From an uncultured Eubacterium sp. (GTDB taxonomy: Bacteria > Bacillota > Clostridia > Oscillospirales > Acutalibacteraceae), in contig NZ_CAKSZA010000002.1 in NCBI RefSeq assembly GCF_934525195.1, positions 270,174 through 334,173 of the forward strand: 64,000 nt of DNA, read 5' to 3'. Below are positions 49,451 to 57,596 of this stretch, piece after piece. A program made the translations under genes and the position numbers. The notes below the pieces were generated by a model that was not told where the DNA came from, searched no databases, and saw only the letters and a program-made list of their open reading frames with translations. Each line of letters opens with the position of its first letter. Position 1 is the first letter of the stretch.

Positions 49451-51271
49451 TTAATCGTCATCATCGGAGGACAGGCGAAGCACTGCCATAAAGGCTTCCT
49501 GCGGAACTTCAACAGAGCCGAACTGGCGCATACGCTTTTTACCCTCTTTTTGCTTTTCAAGAAGCTTCTTTTTACGGGTTACATCACCGCCGTAGCACTT
49601 TGCAAGTACATCCTTGCGGAGCGCCTTAACAGTTTCTCTTGCGATAACCTTACCACCGATTGCAACCTGAATAGGAACTTCAAACAAATGACGAGGAATG
49701 TATTTTTTGAGTTGTTCAGCAATTCTTCTTGCACGGGAATATGCTTTTTCTCGGTGAATGATGAACGAAAGTGCATCAATAATATCACCGTTGAGCATTA
49801 CATCAACCTTAACAAGATCGGACTTTCTGTAATCCTTCATCTCATAGTCGAACGAAGCATAACCTCTTGTTCTTGATTTGAGTGCATCGAAGAAATCGTA
49901 AATAATTTCATTAAGCGGAAGTTCATAATGAATATCGACTCTGTCGGGAGTGATATAGTTCATATTCTTGAATATTCCACGCTTATCCTGACACATATCC
50001 ATAACAGTGCCCACAAAATCGCTCGGAACATAAATATGCGCATCGGCAAACGGTTCTTCGCAATAATCAATATATGCAGGATCGGGATAATTTGTCGGGT
50101 TATCAATCTCAACCATTGTGCCGTCTGTAAGAAAAATCTTGTAAACAACTGACGGAACGGTTGCGATAAGATCAAGATTATATTCTCGGTCAAGGCGTTC
50201 CTGAATGATTTCGAGATGCAAAAGTCCCAAGAAACCGCATCTAAAGCCGAAGCCGAGAGCACCCGAAGTTTCAGGTTCATATGAAAGAGAAGCGTCATTG
50301 AGTTGCAATTTTTCAAGTGCGTCACGAAGTGCCTCATAATCGGCACCGTCGGCAGGATAAAGACCGCAATACACCATTGGGTTCACATGACGATAGCCCG
50401 GCAAAGCCTCCTCGGCTGGATTATCGGCAGTTGTGACTGTGTCACCGACATGAGCATCACCGACAGTTTTGATTGAAGCTGTGATGTATCCAACCTCGCC
50501 TGCTGTGAGTTCATCTGCCTTTTCCATAGAGGTTGCACGCATATAGCCAACCTCAACAACGGTAAATTCTGCACCGGTTGACATAATACGCATTGTGTCG
50601 CCTGCTTTGATTTTGCCCTCTTTGATTCTTACATAAACGATTACGCCACGATAACTATCATAAACAGAGTCGAAAATAAGCGCCTTAAGAGGCTTATTAT
50701 CGTCCCCCTGCGGTGGAGCAATCTCTTTTACGATATATTCAAGGACTTCCTCAACATTTTCACCTGTTTTGGCAGAAATACGGGGAGCATCCATACAAGG
50801 AATACCCACAATTTCTTCAACCTCTTGTGCCACTCTTTCAGGGTCGGCAGCAGGCAGGTCAATCTTGTTGATTACAGGCAAAATATCCAAATCGTGGTCA
50901 AGAGCCAAATAGGTGTTTGCAAGGGTCTGTGCTTCTACGCCCTGCGAAGCGTCAACGATGAGAATAGCGCCCTCGCAAGCAGCAAGAGAACGTGAAACCT
51001 CATAGTTGAAATCGACATGTCCGGGTGTGTCAATAAGGTTAAAGATGTATTCCTGACCGTCTTTGGCTGTATAATTCAGTTTTACTGCGTGAGCCTTGAT
51101 TGTGATGCCGCGTTCACGCTCAAGGTCCATATCGTCCAAAATCTGTTCCTGCATATCACGCTTTTGCACGGAGCTTGTAAGTTCAAGCAATCTGTCTGCA
51201 AGAGTTGACTTACCATGGTCGATATGGGCTATAATTGAAAAGTTTCTAATGTTATTTTTATTAACCGACAA
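49451..51271 (-). CDS. lepA: Elongation factor 4 (LepA)
   Basis: A 606-residue translational GTPase. G1 is AHIDHGKST, G3 DTPGHVDF and G4 NKID; the C-terminal family domain ends near KRMRQFGSVEVPQEAFMAVL. LepA helps ribosome assembly or back-translocation under stress. The start is TTG at 51271, about 9 bases after GGAGG. It is the last gene in a row with the nucleotidyltransferase, PqqD-like protein and FAD oxidoreductase (23-base gap), though lepA may also have other promoters. Confidence 0.96.
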   Translation of the reverse strand: MSVNKNNIRNFSIIAHIDHGKSTLADRLLELTSSVQKRDMQEQILDDMDLERERGITIKAHAVKLNYTAKDGQEYIFNLIDTPGHVDFNYEVSRSLAACEGAILIVDASQGVEAQTLANTYLALDHDLDILPVINKIDLPAADPERVAQEVEEIVGIPCMDAPRISAKTGENVEEVLEYIVKEIAPPQGDDNKPLKALIFDSVYDSYRGVIVYVRIKEGKIKAGDTMRIMSTGAEFTVVEVGYMRATSMEKADELTAGEVGYITASIKTVGDAHVGDTVTTADNPAEEALPGYRHVNPMVYCGLYPADGADYEALRDALEKLQLNDASLSYEPETSGALGFGFRCGFLGLLHLEIIQERLDREYNLDLIATVPSVVYKIFLTDGTMVEIDNPTNYPDPAYIDYCEEPFADAHIYVPSDFVGTVMDMCQDKRGIFKNMNYITPDRVDIHYELPLNEIIYDFFDALKSRTRGYASFDYEMKDYRKSDLVKVDVMLNGDIIDALSFIIHREKAYSRARRIAEQLKKYIPRHLFEVPIQVAIGGKVIARETVKALRKDVLAKCYGGDVTRKKKLLEKQKEGKKRMRQFGSVEVPQEAFMAVLRLSSDDDD

Positions 51272-51294
51272 AAAGTTGTCCTCCGTTAATTTTT

Positions 51295-52389
51295 TTATTT
51301 TTTAATTACTTTTTTTAATAATTTTTTAGCACTATCACCTTTATATTTATATCTGATAAAGAAATGCTTTATATAAGTCGGAAAAAGCAAATACGGTTTT
51401 TCTTTTAAATAATCATAGGTATTGAACATAATTTTTTTTGAAGGAAAAATTTTAGCAAATAAAAACTTAAGCTTACCTCCATTTGCTTCAATAGCCTCAT
51501 CTAATGATGAAGTATTTCCGTAAACACCGCCTGAAAAAATTTCGTCCAAAAGTTTAAGTTCAACGTCATTATAATCTGCATCATTGAAAATTGCTTCTGC
51601 AAGACTCATTACACTTTTATAAAAATCATACAACTTAAATTTTTTAAGTTGAGGAATTATATAATCAAAATCAAGATTATCTTCACTGTAATGCAACAAA
51701 TACATATCAGCGACAAATCTAATTCCACATCCGTTGTAATATACATAATGCTTATACATATGCGCAAGGGCATAAATGTAATTATCCTCAGGCGAAATAT
51801 CATAACGCATTGTACCGTCATCATGTTTTACAGCACGTTTCCATAAATCAAGATTTATATCAAAATTCTTAATATCATAAAAAAGCACCTTGTGCATTTC
51901 AATAAGAGTAAACGGTGGTTTTGAAAAATCATCAGAAACATCTTGAGAACACATCAAATAAAAGCCGTTCTTTTTCATTATATCTATAAGTTCTGTTCTT
52001 TTGCTAACATCATACAGAATATCATTATCACTCATTTGACGCATAAGCGTTTGAGGATAATAATCGCGGATGACAAGTCCTTTCAAAAACATATATTTTA
52101 TGCCGGCCTCATCAAAATCTTTGCACACTGCCTCTCGTTCTTTAGAAACTACAAGATTTTTTTGAATTTCAGAAAATTTAAAATTCTTCCATTTTTGGCT
52201 TTCTTCTTCTGTCAAAGAATTTGAGGATTCAAGACATGGTAAGACAGTTGTATAAACTTGCTGTTTAACTGCAAGTGCAAGCAATTTCTGTATATTTACA
52301 TTATCAGGTAGAACAAATTTTTCGTTTTTCAATGAGCAAACAAGAAGCCTTAAAAGACAATCTATTTCATTATCACCAACTTTTATCAT
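51295..52389 (-). CDS. Nucleotidyltransferase family protein (PF14907 type), second paralogue
   Basis: A 364-residue protein with the motif order of the paralogue at 41714: MFLKGLVIRDYYPQTLMRQM, then SDNDILYDVSK, then the His-rich HMYKHYVYYNGCGIRF. It is more AT-rich than the genes beside it. The start lies two bases after the PqqD-like stop and GGAGAAG is within the end of that gene, so the pair is coupled. PF14907 proteins with a PqqD neighbour are a recurring pattern in RiPP loci such as lasso-peptide clusters; the reaction is unknown. A basic C-terminus (RYKYKGDSAKKLLKKVIKK) may contact a membrane or nucleic acid. Confidence 0.75.
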   Translation of the reverse strand: MIKVGDNEIDCLLRLLVCSLKNEKFVLPDNVNIQKLLALAVKQQVYTTVLPCLESSNSLTEEESQKWKNFKFSEIQKNLVVSKEREAVCKDFDEAGIKYMFLKGLVIRDYYPQTLMRQMSDNDILYDVSKRTELIDIMKKNGFYLMCSQDVSDDFSKPPFTLIEMHKVLFYDIKNFDINLDLWKRAVKHDDGTMRYDISPEDNYIYALAHMYKHYVYYNGCGIRFVADMYLLHYSEDNLDFDYIIPQLKKFKLYDFYKSVMSLAEAIFNDADYNDVELKLLDEIFSGGVYGNTSSLDEAIEANGGKLKFLFAKIFPSKKIMFNTYDYLKEKPYLLFPTYIKHFFIRYKYKGDSAKKLLKKVIKK

Positions 52390-52391
52390 TC

Positions 52392-52658
52392 TTACTTCTC
52401 CAAAACTCCGAAACCGTCGAGAGTTGTAATAAATTCTTTTACATCATTTTCGATTTCTTCCTTTGGAGCGTCGTATCTTGCAGACATTGCTGAAACAATG
52501 CTGTCAACGGTTTGCTCTTTTTGAAGAAGAGTGAAGATGTAGTTTGCAGTTTCGTTATTGTTGATAATACCTGAAAGTTCGTTTGAAAGTTTGCCTGTTG
52601 CGATAGCAAAATCCTGACCGTCAATATTACCTAATACAATACCCTGTTTTAATTTCAT
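52392..52658 (-). CDS. PqqD-family protein (RiPP recognition element)
   Basis: An 88-residue stand-alone PqqD-like protein, the winged fold that binds leader peptides of RiPPs. It begins MKLKQGIVLGNIDGQDFAIA and holds the ELSGIINNNETANYIFTLLQ strand-helix region and a C-terminal helix LDGFGVLEK. Its start follows AAAGGGG. It is coupled to the PF14907 nucleotidyltransferase two bases downstream and follows an FAD oxidoreductase by 22 bases. No candidate precursor peptide is visible in this operon; the SCIFF pair is only about 3 kb away, on the other strand. Confidence 0.82.
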   Translation of the reverse strand: MKLKQGIVLGNIDGQDFAIATGKLSNELSGIINNNETANYIFTLLQKEQTVDSIVSAMSARYDAPKEEIENDVKEFITTLDGFGVLEK

Positions 52659-52680
52659 TTTAATTACCCCTTTGATAAAA

Positions 52681-54069
52681 TTATTTATTTTTTATTTCGT
52701 CAATGATTCTTTGTGCAACATAAACACCGCTTGCCGAAGCGTGAGAAAGTGAATGAGTTACACCTGAACCGTCGCCGATAACATAAAGTCCCTTATGAAC
52801 GGTTTCGAGATTTTCGTCAAGCTCAACTTCCATATTGTAGAACTTAACTTCAACACCGTAAAGAAGTGTATCCGGATTTGCAGTACCCGGAGCAATCTTG
52901 TCGAGTGCATAAATCATCTCGATAATTCCGTCCAAAATTCTCTTTGGAAGAACAAGCGAAAGGTCACCAGGAGTGGCTGCCAAAGTAGGCTCAACCATAC
53001 CCTCCTCAATACGCTTCGGATTACTTCTTCTGCCTGATACAAGGTCGCCGAAACGCTGAACGATTACACCGCCACCGAGCATATTTGAAAGGCGTGCAAT
53101 GCTTTCGCCATAGCCGTTACTGTCCTTGAACGGCTCTGAAAAATGCTTTGAAACCAAAAGTGCAAAGTTTGTATTTTCGGTTTGCTTTTCAGGGTCTTCG
53201 TAGCTGTGACCGTTAACGGTGATAATGCCGTTTGTATTTTCATTTACGACACTGCCCTTTGGATTCATACAGAAAGTACGGACAGCATCCTCATAATTCT
53301 TTGTTCTGTAAACAATTTTGCTCTCGTAAAGCTCATCGGTAAGATGTGAGAAAACAACAGCAGGAAGTTCAACACGAACGCCGATGTCAACACGGTTTGA
53401 ATGAGTGACAATGCCGAGGTGATCGCATACACCCTCCATCCATTTGCTGCCGCTTCTGCCAACTGAAATGATACAATCCTTGCAAGTGAACTCGCCTTTT
53501 TTACATTCAACCTTAAATCCGTCTGCAAGTTTTTCAACAGAATCAATGTGAGTGTTGAAATGCCATTCAACCTTGTCCTTGAGTTCATTATAGATATTTT
53601 CAAGAACAACATAGTTAATGTCTGTGCCCAAATGTCTAACGGAAGCATCAAGAAGGTTAAGCTGATTTTGGATACAAAGTTTTTTGAAATGCGAACCTGC
53701 GGTTGAATAAAGTTTGCAGTTTTGACCGCCGTGTTCAACATTGATTTGGTCAACATATTTCATAAGTTCGATGGCTTTTTTCTTGCCGATATACTCATAA
53801 AGTGTGCCGCCGAAATCATTTGTTATATTATACTTACCGTCGGAAAATGCACCCGCACCGCCAAAACCGCTCATAATAGCACAGGTCTTGCATTGAATAC
53901 AAGACTTAACCTTGTCGCCGTCAATCGGGCATTTTCTCTTTGCAAGCTCGTTACCTGCTTCAAACACGGCAATCTTTAAATCACTATGCTTGTTGATAAG
54001 CTCATATGCGGAAAAGATACCGCCCGGACCTGCACCGATAATAATTACATCATAATCTTTATTAGTCAT
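52681..54069 (-). CDS. FAD-dependent oxidoreductase (COG2509-like)
   Basis: A 462-residue flavoprotein. GAGPGG near residue 11 starts the Rossmann fold, and YVIGDGSGVTHSLSHA near the C-terminus closes the FAD site. Unusual features are a Cys-rich insertion after residue 45 (CPIDGDKVKSCIQCKTC), in which four Cys could bind a metal or Fe-S cluster, followed by SGFGGAGAFSDGK. It resembles the uncharacterised COG2509 dehydrogenases. I chose ATG at 54069 after GAGAGG; the frame runs upstream without a site. It opens the operon with the PqqD-like protein. Confidence 0.82.
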   Translation of the reverse strand: MTNKDYDVIIIGAGPGGIFSAYELINKHSDLKIAVFEAGNELAKRKCPIDGDKVKSCIQCKTCAIMSGFGGAGAFSDGKYNITNDFGGTLYEYIGKKKAIELMKYVDQINVEHGGQNCKLYSTAGSHFKKLCIQNQLNLLDASVRHLGTDINYVVLENIYNELKDKVEWHFNTHIDSVEKLADGFKVECKKGEFTCKDCIISVGRSGSKWMEGVCDHLGIVTHSNRVDIGVRVELPAVVFSHLTDELYESKIVYRTKNYEDAVRTFCMNPKGSVVNENTNGIITVNGHSYEDPEKQTENTNFALLVSKHFSEPFKDSNGYGESIARLSNMLGGGVIVQRFGDLVSGRRSNPKRIEEGMVEPTLAATPGDLSLVLPKRILDGIIEMIYALDKIAPGTANPDTLLYGVEVKFYNMEVELDENLETVHKGLYVIGDGSGVTHSLSHASASGVYVAQRIIDEIKNK

Positions 54070-54202
54070 TTTTTTACCTCTCATTTAAAAACATAACACT
54101 TCCATTGAAATGAGGGGAAGTTGGCTCATTTTTGTTGTATCAGCAAAACTGAACACAGTATCACATAATACCCTTTATACATTTTACCATATTATAAATA
54201 AA

Positions 54203-54248
54203 AATCAATATCTAAAATTCGTAAATTTACAAAGTTTAGATATTGATT
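54203..54248 (-). terminator. Intrinsic terminator of the DUF6273 protein gene
   Basis: AATCAATATCTAAA and TTTAGATATTGATT, perfect 14-base arms around an 18-base loop, followed on the minus strand by TTTTTATTTAT. Next to it, 54070-54202 is AT-rich with no clear signal. Confidence 0.75.
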
Positions 54249-54262
54249 AGGTTTTATAAGAT

Positions 54263-55837
54263 TTATTCTACAGTTATCCACATCGCAGGACGAACAGCAT
54301 AATTTTTGCAATTAACTGCGTAACCTCTACAATTAACCGAGGTAATAATATCATCATTAATATAACCATCACTTTTAACTTCAGATATAGTATAAACGGA
54401 CATTTTCGATGACCTCATCCACCACCAACAAGTAACAGCATCATTTTTTAAATATTCATTAGAGGTAGATACCCCTTTTGCTATTGCATAATCAGTCGGA
54501 ACACATTTTCTTTCTTCGTCATTATTAAAATATTCATTTGCTTCTCTATCACTTAGTAAAAACACTTGCTCTTCTGTTTCTTTATATAATTCTGTATTAT
54601 ACGTAGAAATATGCTCTTTTTCAACATCGGTAAATGCAGAATTTAAAAAATCATCATTCAGCCATTTACGAAGCGTACAAGTTTCCCAAGTAACAGCACT
54701 AAATGTATCATTATACGGTTGACAATCAAGTGCTTTATCACTAATTATAAGAACTCTGTTATTTTCTTTTGACAAAACACGCCATTCTATATCTTCTTCA
54801 CCATTTGAAATATTGTTATCCTGCTCATATGAACCGTAATTTATTATATCGCCAACATTTGCCTCTTTAATTTTTTGAATTTTACATTTTTCAAATGCTT
54901 CATTAACTTTGTTTTCGCTATCTTTATAATCACCTAAAGACTCAAATTTATCAATAGCTTCTTTATATTCACCATTAGTCATCATTTTTACAGCGAAATG
55001 ATATTTAACGCTTGGGATATTTAATATAACACCAAACGAAATGCAAACGCACACAATTAAAACTATTGATATAATTATATTTTTTCGTTTTTTCTTCAGC
55101 TCATTCAAAACATTTTCAGCTTCGGAAAGTTTTGCTTCAACATCTTTATATCCTGATATTTTATTAAATTCACTTATAGCAGAATTAACCGATGAAATAC
55201 TTTTTTGTGATAATAAGTCACACGCATTATTATAACGTGCTTCACATTTTAATTCTTCAAAATCAATGTTCAGCATTTCATCACAAGCATTATTGCAACA
55301 GCAACACTTTTCTTCGCTATCGTGATTTATCGTTCCGCAAGAACAAAGCCACAAATCTTTATATCTAAATGTTTGCTTCGGATTTTTAACAGAAAATTTC
55401 TTATAGAAATAATCAATTTCTGTTGTATCTAAATCAATAGAATTCTGTTGAGGAAGTTCTGACCATTCAGAGTTTTCAAGAACTATATTTGTATTATCAT
55501 CAAATACAATCTTTGTAACAAAGACACTAAACGCTCTTGTAGTATTATCCGATAAAATTATAGCTTCTTTAGAGCCAAAGTTGTCATTCCTTTGTACGGT
55601 CAAATCCAAATACTGATGTTCAATTTCTTCACCGATAGGATTGCCGGAAACATCTAACGCAACAATTTTAACCGTCAACGCTTTAATTACCTTTACAGAA
55701 ACACTCTTAAATTTCAGCTGAGCAATAATATTACCGTTAACATTATCCTTTTGCAACGCACCTGCTTCAATAATTACCGGACTGCCCTCGGTATAAAGCA
55801 TAGGCGTTAAAGTAAAAACTTTTTCATATCTTGCCAT
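54263..55837 (-). CDS. Zinc-ribbon membrane protein with C-terminal DUF6273 domain
   Basis: A 524-residue protein with three parts. Residues about 1-150 form beta-rich repeats. A zinc ribbon follows at about 165-185 (CSCG then KCCCCN). After a helical stretch (190-250), one membrane helix lies at about 253-273, and the remainder carries a tetratricopeptide-like segment (MTNGEYKEAIDKFESLGDYK) and a DUF6273 domain (IEWRVLSKENNRVLIISDKA, about 340-520, ending RPAMWITVE). DUF6273 is common in gut Firmicutes and probably extracellular; its role is unknown. It shares strand and spacing with the 115-residue membrane protein. Confidence 0.72.
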   Translation of the reverse strand: MARYEKVFTLTPMLYTEGSPVIIEAGALQKDNVNGNIIAQLKFKSVSVKVIKALTVKIVALDVSGNPIGEEIEHQYLDLTVQRNDNFGSKEAIILSDNTTRAFSVFVTKIVFDDNTNIVLENSEWSELPQQNSIDLDTTEIDYFYKKFSVKNPKQTFRYKDLWLCSCGTINHDSEEKCCCCNNACDEMLNIDFEELKCEARYNNACDLLSQKSISSVNSAISEFNKISGYKDVEAKLSEAENVLNELKKKRKNIIISIVLIVCVCISFGVILNIPSVKYHFAVKMMTNGEYKEAIDKFESLGDYKDSENKVNEAFEKCKIQKIKEANVGDIINYGSYEQDNNISNGEEDIEWRVLSKENNRVLIISDKALDCQPYNDTFSAVTWETCTLRKWLNDDFLNSAFTDVEKEHISTYNTELYKETEEQVFLLSDREANEYFNNDEERKCVPTDYAIAKGVSTSNEYLKNDAVTCWWWMRSSKMSVYTISEVKSDGYINDDIITSVNCRGYAVNCKNYAVRPAMWITVE

Positions 55838-55848
55838 TTTGTTTCTCC

Positions 55849-56196
55849 TTATATTTCAGGCAATTCGTCTGTTTCAATGTTTTTCTCAACACGAGTTTGA
55901 ACAGATGTAACCTTGTTGGCATTGAGATTTTCTTGGAGTAAGAATATCACCTCACTGAACCCAATAAATAACATACCTGAAATAAATGAACTGATAAAAG
56001 TTACTATTGCAGCAGTAAAAGCACTACCTCCATAAATTGCATCAGCAGTGGAATAACCAATAAATTCTCGAACAACTTCACGAAATTCCTGAGTTGCATT
56101 ATCAACAGCTATCCAAACTCCAATGCTTGCAATAAAGCCAAATATAATTGTTAATACTCCAATAGCTTTTAAAATTTTACCTTTTGTGTTGTTCAT
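55849..56196 (-). CDS. Small membrane protein of unknown function
   Basis: A 115-residue protein with helices at about 10-30 and 57-88 and a polar C-terminus rich in Glu and Asn. No family recognised. GAGAGGAG precedes ATG at 56196 and the gene lies 11 bases ahead of the DUF6273 protein gene, so they form an operon. A UUCG-capped terminator-like hairpin sits 27 bases upstream of the start. Confidence 0.55.
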   Translation of the reverse strand: MNNTKGKILKAIGVLTIIFGFIASIGVWIAVDNATQEFREVVREFIGYSTADAIYGGSAFTAAIVTFISSFISGMLFIGFSEVIFLLQENLNANKVTSVQTRVEKNIETDELPEI

Positions 56197-56222
56197 AAAA
56201 TTCTCCTCTCAAAAATAAAAAA

Positions 56223-56246
56223 TGCGTACAGCCGAAGCCATACGCA
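56223..56246 (-). terminator. UUCG-capped intrinsic terminator or leader attenuator
   Basis: Minus strand TGCGTATGGC-TTCG-GCTGTACGCA followed by TTTTTTATTTTT, 27 bases before the ATG of the 115-residue protein. Its position just ahead of a gene, not just after one, makes attenuation possible. Confidence 0.65.
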
Positions 56247-56271
56247 CAAAAAACACATAACTCCAACTGTC

Positions 56272-56387
56272 GCCAAACAAAGTTAATCATAGTTTTGAAA
56301 AAACACGAAAAACAAGAGCATGTATTTTTATCAAAAGATAAAAAATCCGTACTTTTTCAAAAAAATTATATATTAACTTTGTTTGGC
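56272..56387. repeat. Long inverted repeat, 116 bp
   Basis: GCCAAACAAAGTTAAT (56272-56287) and its perfect reverse complement (56372-56387) flank 84 bases. The inside contains a second palindrome, ATTTTTATC-AAAA-GATAAAAAT. No ORF. The gap 56197-56505 holds this, the UUCG hairpin and the REP copy at 56452. Confidence 0.6.
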
Positions 56388-56451
56388 AATTTCATTGTAG
56401 CATATAAAAAGTTTAATTGCAATACGGAATGTTAAATATTTGTATATAAAA

Positions 56452-56479
56452 AGAGGCGAACAAAGTTCGCCCCTACGAA
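56452..56479. repeat. REP-like palindromic repeat, copy 1
   Basis: AGAGGCGAACAAAGTTCGCC followed by CCTACGA. GGCGAAC and GTTCGCC form a hairpin; on the minus strand TCTTTTT follows, so it can end transcription of the zinc-ribbon gene at 56506. A second copy is at 59451-59478. Confidence 0.7.
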
Positions 56480-56505
56480 AAGAATTAAAATAACAATAAT
56501 AACAA

Positions 56506-57384
56506 TTAAATTTTTGCCATAACTTCGTTATAAAGAGGTGTGCCGACTCTTATTTCGCCCTCGTACACTTTTCCGTTATTGAATATAACGCTTGCAAGTC
56601 TGTTTTGGACGAAAACCTCTCTTGTAACGCCTGTGCTTCTTCTCGTTCCCGACATACCGCCGACAATGGCACCTGCTTCGCCAAAAAGAAAGTCACCTAT
56701 AATCATTCCTCCGACATTAGGAATTTGCTCAATTATCGAATCGGTTTGCATTTCGATATTACTGCCGATTTGATTGACTGCAATGACATAAGGTGCTTTG
56801 TTTGCCAAGCTGACGCCGAAATTAACATTAGGTTCTATTGTAAACAGTTCTCTTAAAAATCTGTCATATACATTGTCTGAAGTTTTAGGAGGCAAAAGTT
56901 GCCTTGAACCCCACATTGATTGTATAACGATTCTTACCTTACACCCGTTTCCGTCTTCTATCGGTGTGATATATGTTTCAAAAATAATCTTACCGAGGCT
57001 CGATTCAACCAATTGTGCTTTAATATATCCACGCTCAGGGTTTACGCTTTTTACATCTCCGCACCTCTTAAAAGCACTGTAAATCACATCTATTGACTGT
57101 CTTATATCAAAAGGTGTCACAAACAAAAAAGTGTCGTTACTTCTGCGGTCTTGAAATCTAAAACTTCTATATATTTTAGGATTACCCTTGCCCTTTGTCG
57201 ATAAGTCATTAACAAAAGTAGGAGTTATCCAATCTTCCTGTTCTGCATTTTGAATTTCATCTACAGTCGATGTGTCAATATAATTTTCGCCATTTTCAAC
57301 AGGCGCAACATTTACAGGCGAACCACACTCAAAACAGAATTTTGCACCGTCAGGAAGTTTTGTTCCGCAATTAATACAATACAT
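56506..57384 (-). CDS. Zinc-ribbon protein of unknown function
   Basis: A 292-residue protein. The N-terminus MYCINCGTKLPDGAKFCFEC is a zinc ribbon (two CxxC pairs). A linker of about 70 residues leads to a mixed alpha/beta region with FLFVTPFDIRQSIDVIYSAF, and a glycine-rich hydrophobic segment near GGMIIGDFLFGEAGAIVGG, possibly membrane-inserted. ATG at 57384 follows GAGGAG with an 8-base spacer; a TTG two codons earlier would be too close. Function unknown. Its REP copy downstream probably acts as terminator. Confidence 0.65.
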   Translation of the reverse strand: MYCINCGTKLPDGAKFCFECGSPVNVAPVENGENYIDTSTVDEIQNAEQEDWITPTFVNDLSTKGKGNPKIYRSFRFQDRRSNDTFLFVTPFDIRQSIDVIYSAFKRCGDVKSVNPERGYIKAQLVESSLGKIIFETYITPIEDGNGCKVRIVIQSMWGSRQLLPPKTSDNVYDRFLRELFTIEPNVNFGVSLANKAPYVIAVNQIGSNIEMQTDSIIEQIPNVGGMIIGDFLFGEAGAIVGGMSGTRRSTGVTREVFVQNRLASVIFNNGKVYEGEIRVGTPLYNEVMAKI

Positions 57385-57530
57385 TTTCAACTCTCCTCAT
57401 TTGGTATATTTATATAAATTCATCTTGGTTTATTGTTTATGCTAATAATACTCCCGATTTGATATTTATGTCAACAGCTCTTAAATGTGCAGTACCAAAA
57501 AACGGACAATAAAACATTAAATTCTATTAT

Positions 57531-57584
57531 TCCCTCAGTCTGCATACAAGATGCAGACAGCTCCCCTTACGAGTAAGAGGAGCC
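57531..57584. repeat. Short palindromic element (TCCCTCAGTC type)
   Basis: TCCCTCAGTCTGCAT, then ATGCAGACAGCTCCCC, then AAGAGGAGCC; two adjacent hairpins (TCTGCAT/ATGCAGA and GCTCCcCTT/AAGaGGAGC). The second resembles the terminator at 1844-1867. It lies just downstream of the nptA gene, where it can act as its terminator. Elements of this look are frequent in Clostridia. Confidence 0.55.
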
Positions 57585-57596
57585 TTAATAGATTTA

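Noticed and set aside
57481..57596. Possible CRISPR repeat
   Set aside because: Only two adjacent hairpins with no regularly spaced third unit or spacer; a REP-like element explains it.
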